Made by a program: the position numbers and the translations under genes
Notes under the pieces: generated by a model
Database searches by the model: none
What the model was told of the DNA's origin: nothing
Seen by the model: the letters and a program-made list of their open reading frames with translations, nothing else
Assembly (NCBI GenBank): GCA_014529385.2
Contig: CM043944.1
Span: 91,691,914-91,755,913 of the forward strand
DNA: 64,000 nt
Reading direction: 5' to 3'
Origin: Adiantum capillus-veneris
Lineage: Eukaryota > Streptophyta > Polypodiopsida > Polypodiales > Pteridaceae
In this document: positions 56,571-64,000 of the stretch, in pieces
Numbering within the stretch: the stretch's first letter is position 1
How the letters are laid out: every line of letters starts with the position of its first letter

Positions 56571-57425
56571 CGAACTGTCATAAATGTCCTGTGAGCTTAC
56601 AATACTATCTCTAGTATATTACAGCAAGGGCTAAACAAAATCTTCCACAAACACTACATCTTGTGAAACCAAGATATGCTTTGTTTGCGGATGGTACAAC
56701 CTGTAACCTTTGCTTTCAGTATTATAACAAAAAAATTTCATTTGACAGCCTTATCATCTAATTTTTTGTGCTGTGTTTTTGGCACCAAAGCATAAGCCAA
56801 ACAACCAAAAATGCACATGTAATTAATAGATGGCTTTCTATCATGCCATGCTTCATATGGAGTCATAGACTGCAAAGCTTTTGCAGGACACATGTTAAGT
56901 ACATAAGTAGCACATATGATAGCCTCAAGACAAAACGAGTGTGGAAAAGCTTGACTTTTAACCATACATTGTGCCATTTTTGTAAGCAACCTGTTTTTCC
57001 TTTTAGCAACACCATTTCGCTGAGGTGCATACGATACTATACATTGGTGTTTTATCCCACGACTAGCCAAAAATGCATTGAATTCATGAGATATATACTC
57101 TCCCCTTGATTAGAAAAGAGGGATATTTTCAGCCATAGCCAGAAATTGCTTGAAGCACATAAACACTTTGGACTTTGCTTTCAGCAGATACACCCATGCA
57201 TGCCTGGAATAATCATCAATGAAAGTCACAAAGTAAAGGTAATTGCCCAACGATGGAGTTTGCATGGGCCCACAAACACCACTATGCACAAGGTGCAACC
57301 TGCATGTAGCCCATCCTTTGGAAACTTTGAATGTTGTATCTTACCCAAAATAGAGTCTTCACAAGCATGCTTCACAATGCTAAGCAAACATAATAGATTT
57401 TTGTAAACGCACCAAATTGGCAAAA
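56571..57425 (-). pseudogene. Ty1/copia integrase (element 2)
   Basis: 57110-57298 and 56738-57070: H-S-G-V-C-G-P-M, F-V-T-F-I-D-D-Y-S-R-H-A-W-V-Y (first catalytic Asp region), S-Y-A-P-Q-R-N-G-V-A-K-R (third catalytic Glu position replaced or shifted), L-N-M-C-P-A-K-A-L-Q-S-M-T-P-Y-E-A-W and F-G-C-L-A-Y-A. The expected A-E-R/V-E-R after N-G-V is A-K-R, so the copy is probably dead. A frame break lies near 57110. Confidence 0.88.
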
Positions 57426-58050
57426 TCAGATGTCCCAGAAATGTGCATGCCAAAGTTTTGCATCTGAAAAAACCTTTGACTCCACAATTGCATTTGAAAA
57501 AGTATTCCCATACTTGTCACACAAGGTGAGCTTATACAACCCATGGCATAAAATTCTAGATGCAATAATTTCATCACCAATATTAAGATCATGAACTGTA
57601 CATCTTCCATCCACAAATTTCACAACAAGACCAAGTCTACCAAGAGAAGATACTATCCTAGGTACATAAAATGCATCAACAAGTGTGAAAGAACTGCCAT
57701 TCAGGGTAGTCAGCACAATATTTCCAATTCCCTTGACCGGATAAGTGGCATTGTTGGCACAAGTTCCTGAATTTTCCATGAGGGACATCCTCAAGAGAGG
57801 TAAACAAGTCACGATGAGAGGTAATGTGCTTTGTAGCACCATTGTCAAAGTACTGCACATGAGCATTTGTAGAAACTTACATACATGCATCATGGAAATA
57901 AGGATCATAAGTGCACTTTGCACTAAAAGCTCACTCTGCATCTACATCAGTATCACAATCTTCTTTCAGAGAAGATTCAACAATTGTAGCACTTGTAGTG
58001 GAACCAACCTCTTTCTTCTTATCCTCTACTGCTTGATCAAGTGATCAATC
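57426..58050 (-). pseudogene. Ty1/copia protease and pre-integrase region (element 2)
   Basis: In one frame (57676-57858) Q-Y-F-D-N-G-A-T-K-H-I-T-S-H: protease active site with D-N-G for the usual D-S-G. In the overlapping frame (57426-57941) A-F-Y-V-P-R-I-V-S-S-L and A-K-L-W-H-A-H-F-W, the pre-integrase motif. Gag upstream is missing; a plus-strand chromovirus begins near 58100. Confidence 0.85.
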
Positions 58051-58099
58051 ATTAGCTTTACACTAATGGACATGCATCTTCTTTTTGCCCTTTCCTATT

Positions 58100-59190
58100 C
58101 TTGAAGAACCTTGGGAACATATTTTAATGGATTTTTTCCACTCATTGTTCACAAGCATGATATGATTTGGATTGTAGTTGACCGTTTTTCTAAACAAGCA
58201 TACTTCATTCCTCGTAAGAAAACACTCACAAACATCAAGCAACACTTCTATATTTCTTAAAGTTGTCTTTCCACATCATAGTTTGCCTAAAGTCATAATA
58301 TTTGATTGAGATTCAAAATTTTGTAGTACTTATTGGATTACTATTTCTGAAAATCTTGGAACAAAATTTGACTTTACTTCTGCATATCATCTTGAATCTA
58401 ATGGTCAAACCGAAGTTACTAATCGTGCTATCATTGACTTGTTAAAAGCTTATGTTTCTTCTCAACCCAAGAAATGGGATGATTACCTGCATGTTCTACA
58501 ATTTTCATATAACAACACCACTCACACTACCACATGTAAATATCCATTTTGAATTGTGTATGCTCGTTCTCTGCCTACTCCTGCTTCACGTCTTTCTAAT
58601 GTTGTACCTGTTGCTGATGATTTTACTGCTGCTGATTTTCATGATATTTATGCAAGTGTGCATTCTTCCATTAAACACTCACAAGAACTTATAATAAGCA
58701 TGCTAACAAGCACCGAAAGGCACACCAATTCAAAGAAGGTGATAAGGTTATGCTTCACATTGAAAAATGAAGGATCAAAAGTGTTGATACTAATGTTTTT
58801 TTGTTAAACTTGCTCCTCGTTATGGCCCATTCAAAATTTCTATTGTGATCAATGATGTTTCATTTTGTTTAGATTTACCTTCACATTGGCACATTCAAAA
58901 TTCTTTCCACATTAGTGTTTTGCGCCCTTTTAGAGGGCCCCTACCTACACACACATTTATGAAGATCCACCTTCACTTGTGGACCAAGAAGAACAACTCA
59001 TCCTTGCACAAATATTGGATCACGAGACCACCACCACACACACTGGCATGGTTTATAACCACTATCTTTTGACCTTTAAAGGCCACCCTAGAGAGGATAC
59101 CAAATGGATGCTTGCTTTTTTTTCTTCGCAACTCTCCATACCTTCTCTACACTTTCCATCATTCATGGTGCAATCGACTCTTTAGTGAGT
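58100..59190 (+). pseudogene. Chromovirus integrase and chromodomain fragment (element 2)
   Basis: The plus strand reads [64 protein letters not shown] and, at 58979-59120, [17 protein letters not shown] of a chromodomain. It is broken by many stops and at least three frame changes. RT and upstream parts are absent. It resembles, but is more decayed than, the copy at 23623-26534. Confidence 0.88.
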
Positions 59191-59211
59191 AACTAAGGAT
59201 AGTTGCTATCC

Positions 59212-59549
59212 TTGGTGGGAGGGATGTTATGAGACTGAGCACTCTCCTATTGCATGTGGTTAACTGCAATTGGGATAGCTGTCTTAATGGTTAATTATGT
59301 GATGTCTATTCGATTTTTACTAACAGTGAGCACATGATGATTTGTAGGTTGGAATTTTGGGAGTTAGCGAGGAGGCACTGGGAAATAATAATCTTCTCAG
59401 TCATTTTATTCTTGCACTGTATTTTAGATCGTTTATAAACAAGCCACTATGGTTGCTTTGTAAATAGGACATCGAGAACTCACCTTAAGAGGGTCATGCA
59501 ATAAGTAATGTGTTCCACTCATAACTAAAGTGTGACTAAAGTGTAAAAC
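59212..59549 (+). repeat. Candidate LTR after chromovirus 2
   Basis: A purine run GGTGGGAGGGA is followed by TGTTATGAGACTGAGC at 59225. The end at GTGTAAAACA (59549) is a guess from the CA terminus, with no second copy to compare. Confidence 0.4.
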
Positions 59550-59790
59550 AGGGGCCTCCAATTTTTGGCAGCAACAATAATATCAAATATCAAATACCAA
59601 ACTCCACATGAGGTGCCGTGGAGTTTGGAGCTGCAATCTTTAGGCCTTTCTTATGTAGATGCCCAAAATTTTCCCTTCCCTCTCTCTTATACTATGCTGT
59701 GTTACTCTTTGTACTCCATGATTATGTCTACATCTCTTATACCCCTCTTACACTCTCTTACACTCTTTCCTTGTCAATATATTCTCTCTC

Positions 59791-59866
<76 letters not shown>

Positions 59867-61055
59867 CTGTCATAGTCTAGGAGTGTGTGTGTACTTGAAT
59901 TTGGAAGAGAAGGTGAAGTATGTGAAGAATTGTTGAATTGTCCAAGCAACCAGTCTCCCCCAACTTCTAACACCCTTGAGGTTGGTCCTGTGGACATTCA
60001 CATCATTGGTCCCTTGAGTTTGGTCTTGTGAAAATTTGCATGCCCATCAAATCCAAGAATGTCCATCAAATCTCTGCTCCATTCCATGCATAGCTGACTT
60101 TTCTTTTTTCGGATGGAGCTCAAAAGCAATGTAGTTGCCATATGAAGTTTGCATTTCTAAATGCCTACAGCCTTTTATCAACATATAGGTTAGTATACAA
60201 TGTAAGAGCTCAAATGATTTTAAGCAAACTTTTAGTGATTGAAGGATTTTACTGTATTCTTCTATCCTCTATAATCATTGGAGATATGTTGGAACAACCA
60301 AAAGGTGTAGCTTGATGCTTGATGGCCTTAACCTTGTAGAATTTAGACAATTCATGATCTAACGACTACTACACAAATTCATTGCATGACCCTCATTCTG
60401 TTTACTTGGTTGACTTAAGTTGCTGGTTTGAAGTGGAGCTATATAATGTATTGATGAGCAAGCAGAAGAGACCACTTGTTGCAAGCTTACATTGAGTTGG
60501 AGCTACTAGCCCTAATTAATGTAGGTTGCATTGATCCTTGCAGGCCTGCAAAACTCTCATAAGAATGAATGGTTAGCTTTCATGGGCTAGCAAGATCTTT
60601 CTACTGCAATGTCGAGAAAGAGAGACTTTCATGTGGCTGGAATTGTCATGAAGACAAGTGAAGTGTGCTGCAATAGTATAACTTCTCAATAGTAGAGAAA
60701 GCTTCTCTTCATCACAAACTATAGTTCCTATAGTAAGGTGAGCATTGGGCATGGTTGTGTAGCAAGGTGGGGGCGACAACCATGGGCTTTGATGAGAGAT
60801 ATTTCCTTGGAGGCTTTGAGGATGATAGTACATGGGATTTAAAAGGCTATGGAGAGGAATGAATGTATGCAATAGTGTGAATAGTTGGGGGTGTAGTTTT
60901 TGAGGTAGGTTTGTTGCTACTTGGCAAGTCAGCGAGTGGGTGAAGGGGCTAGGAGAGGGAGAAGGGGTAGCAGGCTGGCGGATAAGCACAATGAACAAAG
61001 ATGAGGGAGTACATTTTCATAGCATGGCGGGGTACAAGGCATTAGAGGACAAGGG

Positions 61056-61057
<2 letters not shown>
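59550..61057. other. No gene recognised; contains a 70-bp (TG)n
   Basis: (TG)n at 59793-59862. ORFs over it are translated repeat. 60573-60998 (minus) is open for 141 codons but P/S/T/H-rich without a domain or convincing start. The remainder is AT-rich sequence. Confidence 0.5.

Positions 61058-61114
<57 letters not shown>
61058..61114 (+). repeat. (GA)n microsatellite
   Basis: 57 bp of uninterrupted GA/AG repeats, at the 3' side of the SINE candidate. Confidence 0.95.
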
Positions 61115-61119
<5 letters not shown>

Positions 61120-61325
61120 CCAACCATACGCGGCCCCTTACCTCGTCACTAATTGACACCTCCTTTTGGGAGGTAGGATCAATGGTTCACAATCATTGGT
61201 TGGTTGTGACCGTTGGATTGCATAGGAATGCAAAAGAGTCCCACTTTTCTAGACCCACAGCTTGAACCCACTATCCTCTTCCCTTTGGAATTGACTCCAA
61301 CCGCTAAGCTATCGCATGTCCGTTG
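61115..61325 (-). mobile_element. tRNA-derived SINE candidate
   Basis: On the minus strand the head reads GGACATGCGATAGCTTAGCGG. TAGCTTAGCGG (61311-61301) fits the pol III A box and GGGTTCAAGCT (61270-61260) the B box, about 31 bp apart as in a tRNA. The body runs toward 61115 and ends in CT-repeat tail sequence (the GA tract on plus). SINEs are pol III transcripts mobilised by LINE machinery. The family is not named. No target duplication was identified. Confidence 0.5.
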
Positions 61326-61717
61326 AAGGATATATGTGTGGTAAGTTTATAGATCATGGCATCGCGGACAAGTTTACAACTAGTTCACACCTACTTCACG
61401 CCGAGTTCACATTGAGTTCACACCAATTTTGGTGTAAGATAGATAGGGAGAAAGAACGAGAGAGGGAGATATATATGGAGAGATAGAGAGATGGATAGCA
61501 ATATATATATATATATATACTCCCAAGGTCACACTTAGTTCACGTCGAGTTCGCACCAACCTCACACCAAATTTGGTGTGGTGCACATACCTCCCGAGTT
61601 CACTCTTAGTTCACACCTAGTTCAAACGATGATCGGATGGTCCAAATTGCACCCGCCTCGCGACGCCTAATGTGAGCCATTGATCCCACCTCCATAGGGA
61701 GGTGTCAATTAGTGAGG
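61141..61717. repeat. Inverted pair of about 47-bp segments
   Basis: 61141-61191 (CTCGTCACTAATTGACACC...) and 61671-61717 match as inverted repeats with a few differences. Between them are several TAGTTCACACC-type repeats and the palindrome CACACCAAATTTGGTGTG near 61570. This could be a MITE or two opposed SINE copies; the left arm overlaps the SINE candidate. Confidence 0.55.
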
Positions 61718-62198
61718 GGTCATGTGGCAACGACTGTGGCCAAATGATGCTATCTTTGGTGCAACAAGGGGCCGCTCCAAAAAAGGGAAAGAAGAAGCAA
61801 CAGTAGATTGGCAAAGATTAAGAGCGATGAACAAAGCATGCCATGATGACGGGTACTGTTTGCATAGCATGGTAGGCTGCACAAAATTAGAGGACAAGGT
61901 GGAGGTGGATCAAGGCCGGTGGATAGCACAAAAGAGATGTGGTCAACAATGTGCATGAAGAAGTTGAGGTCCACGCCAACCTAAATAGATCCTCATTCCT
62001 CACCTCTCCAGAGCTTGGAGGCTTCATGTCAGGCTCGTCGACAAGCTCAAAGAGAGATAAAAAACTAGGATAGCGTACATTAGACATTCATTAACCGACC
62101 ATCTCTGATGGTTTTGATGTATAAGCTGCAATATGTTGTACACCACTTGGGTTATCTCTGCTATCTTGAAGGTCTTTGAGGCAATAACACATATTGGC
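61718..62198. other. No gene recognised
   Basis: 61829-61910 is a diverged direct copy of 60991-61055 (ATGAACAAAG..., ATAGCATGG..., TTAGAGGACAAGG). Otherwise unassigned. Confidence 0.4.
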
Positions 62199-62520
62199 CG
62201 GCACAATTAAGTCTTCAAGGCAAGGTTCACAACAAATTTACAACAATTTTTTTTCTCAATGAAGGAAAATTTACCGGCACAATTAGGTCTTTAATGAAGT
62301 TCACAACAAATTTTCCACTCAATGAAGGTAAATTTTTCTGGCTCTCCTTTTCAACCATGACTTGGGATAGTGCAAACAGTCACGTGCCAATGCATGATTA
62401 TTTCGTACACTATCCCGAGTCATGGCTGAAAAGGAAGACATTAAGAAAAAATTTCCTTCCTTGTTGTTGTTAAGTGGGAAAATTTGTTCTGGACGTTTCC
62501 TTGAAGGCCTAATTGTGCCG
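62199..62520. mobile_element. Fold-back (MITE-like) element
   Basis: Ends CGGCACAATTA and TAATTGTGCCG are inverted. The inner arms CTCCTTTTCAACCATGACT (left, about 62343) and AGTCATGGCTGAAAAGGA (right, about 62419) are also inverted, leaving a loop of about 37 bp. The left arm contains a tandem duplication of CCGGCACAATTA...TTCACAACAAATTT (62198 and 62272). No coding capacity. Target duplication not clear. Confidence 0.65.
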
Positions 62521-62639
62521 ATCAATATTCCTTTATGGCGGCCGTTGGTGGCTATCCAAAAGCATGTCACACCGGCGCAGAAAGGTTTCAAGCATGAAAT
62601 GATGGGAGTTCAAAACTCCACACCTCCTATTTTTCAATC

Positions 62640-62820
62640 ATTTGTACCCTCTACCAGTAGTACTATGTTCGAAAGTATGTCGTGTCAATGTAATATTATT
62701 TAGAGAACCAAACAAGGGGGTTCATTCCGCTTCTCCTCTCCTTGTTCTTGACAGGACTTCTTTTTCAGTATGCCCATACTATGTTCGAATGTATGCCACA
62801 TCAGCACAGTGATGTTTTGA
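62640..62820 (+). repeat. Diverged direct repeat
   Basis: TACTATGTTCGAA(A/T)GTATG near 62661 and 62786, with similar following sequence including TTTAGAGAAC/TTTGAGAAC. Confidence 0.6.
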
Positions 62821-62923
62821 GAACAAAATGAGATATCGTGCTTATATGTCATCACTACAATCACTTCATTTCAAGCACTTTATTATTTATTACATTTTAT
62901 GCAGGCAATCCATCTCCATCTAG

Positions 62924-63291
62924 AGGTGGTTCTAGAAGAGGTGGTCCGAGTGCATCAACTCCTTTGTTATGTGTAGTGACCAATTTAGTTTGGTCCCAAA
63001 GATAGAGCTTCTTGATGATTGTGATAGTCAAGATATAGATTTAGGGTCTCTAAATGAGTTTGACCAAGAGGAAAGAGTAGTTGAAGCCACATTGAAGATA
63101 GTGCCCTTTGAAACGTGGTCCATGTGTTGCTGATGAGGATGATAGCAACTAATCATGAAGTTTACCTATGTGCATTGCCTATGAGGTAGATAATGAAATC
63201 ATTGAAAGGCTCACAATAGAGGCACAAAAGGAGAAGAAGTTTGAAATCCTCTTAGCAAGAGATATCTCACTTGATGTAAGTGATCTTTGAT
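62924..63291 (+). pseudogene. Possible exon fragment of unknown gene
   Basis: TTTTATGCAG|GCAATCC at about 62895-62912 looks like a splice acceptor. Frames after it give S-R-G-G-S-R-R-G-G, then E-L-L-D-D-C-D-S-Q-D-I-D-L-G-S-L-N-E-F-D-Q-E-E-R-V-V and later C-I-A-Y-E-V-D-N-E-I-I-E-R-L, with frame changes and stops. The acidic composition is coding-like. I do not recognise the family; it may be a captured or decayed gene piece. Confidence 0.3.
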
Positions 63292-64000
63292 AATAAAGAC
63301 ACATTTTTGCTAAGCATTTTATGTTTTTCTAATAGATGGTACATTTATGGTATGGCTATTTATTAATAAGGTCCATTTGAGGGTGTAGTCCGAATGAGGA
63401 TAATATATCTATTTTTCAAGGGAGTTTCATTGGAGGGAGGAGTCACCAATTCCTGTACTGTATGCAAAAGATACTTTTTGTGTGTTTGGTTTAGTTTGAC
63501 GTTTGTGTTTGGTTGTTTCAAGTGATAGTCTTTTGTGGATAGAGAGGATGAGTACAAATTTTGACATAGTTATTCATAAACAACTGGTGGTTGTTCATCA
63601 CTTTCCTTAGGAATATGTAGATGTTGTGCGAGGGATTGTCAAGAGGTTGTTAGCCGGGTGGTAAAATTATTGAAAAAGATCTCTCTCTCAAGTTTGTGAT
63701 GGATTCCCTAATCTTACGTAGAAAGCTCCCTCCGCCAAATGAGTGATAAACACTACTCACACACCATATAACTTTTAATTTTGTCGTTGTCATTGGGTGT
63801 CGCCAGCACGAGTTGAGTGAGTGAGTCCAAATTGGTATACTTCCATTTTGTTCCAATCTAGCACATCCAAATCAGATAGCCCATACATAGATGTATTGGA
63901 TGGCAAAAATAGAATAGAAGCGTCAACTACAGACTCAACAATTGACCCATCACGCAACTGACGAAGACATTTCTTCACAATGTGTGGCCTCACAATGCTC
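63292..64000. other. No gene recognised at window end
   Basis: 63790-63993 is open on the minus strand (67 codons, with H-I-V-K-K-C-L-R-Q-L-R-D-G-S-I-V-E-S and L-D-W-N-K-M-E-V-Y) and may continue past the window edge. No motif is recognised. Confidence 0.3.

Noticed and set aside
59565-59997. ORFs on both strands across the (TG)n tract
   Set aside because: The reading is C-V-C-V or H-T-H-T from microsatellite with no other coding signal. The same applies to ORFs at 2323-2620, 11872-12186 and 32887-33184.
60573-60998. 141-codon minus-strand ORF
   Set aside because: Low-complexity P/S/T/H composition, no domain, no homologous neighbour and no promoter context.
63640-63710. TTAGCCGGGTGG as a pol III A box
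   Set aside because: The following sequence has no acceptable B box (GTGATGGATTCCC is too degenerate).

Overview
This is plant nuclear DNA from a large, repeat-rich genome. The evidence is the mix of elements: Ty1/copia and Ty3/gypsy LTR retrotransposons, chromoviruses with a C-terminal chromodomain, TATAAAAG-type LTR promoters, long microsatellites and poly(C) tracts. I cannot name the species. Almost every coding stretch is retroelement debris. The only good candidate for a host gene is a short secreted-peptide ORF at 2559-2885.

Layout. 1-4838: a gag fragment, then the peptide gene in microsatellite and poly(C) surroundings. 4840-39403: one minus-strand Ty1/copia element (3' LTR about 4840-5234, 5' LTR about 39033-39403), split just upstream of its gag by a 31.4-kb Ty3/gypsy element, here called A (7356-38730). 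A has 918/920-bp LTRs, a perfect 5-bp target duplication (GTTGC) and a polypurine tract. A itself contains an antisense insertion of a second element, B, and a 5'-truncated chromovirus (about 23623-28430). 39404-43049: copia and gypsy fragments. 43050-52130: E, a relative of A, with an A-type 3' LTR, gag and protease but no reverse transcriptase. 52150-59550: gag fragment, a minus-strand copia carrying a 955-bp solo LTR, and a chromovirus 3' end. 59550-64000: microsatellites, a tRNA-like SINE candidate, a fold-back element and otherwise unassigned DNA.

The most informative observation is a rearrangement inside A. The two LTRs of B (11766-12398 and 32675-33290) face opposite ways. Their outer flanks are ATAAC and GTTAT, which are reverse complements and fit one target duplication. 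The gag of A runs on the plus strand to 11765 and resumes in the same codon phase on the minus strand from 32674 downward. So the minus-strand gag-PR-RT-RH-IN block (32674 to about 21360) is the inverted middle of A. The inversion apparently has one breakpoint in B and one toward the 3' part of A.

A second theme is the untranslated leaders. That of A, and related stretches at 19895 and 33704-34019, carries copies of a 22-bp palindrome centred on ATCGCGAT. That of E carries a different 24-bp palindrome centred on TACGCGTA. Both recur about every 285 bp in otherwise diverged sequence. Other recurring features are a W-x-P-K repeat module at the 3' coding end of several elements, a long unidentified ORF at the 3' end of A/B, and four ATTGG/CCAAT pairs at a fixed 21-22 bp offset in the chromovirus LTR. 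All identifications are by eye from motifs; no searches were run.
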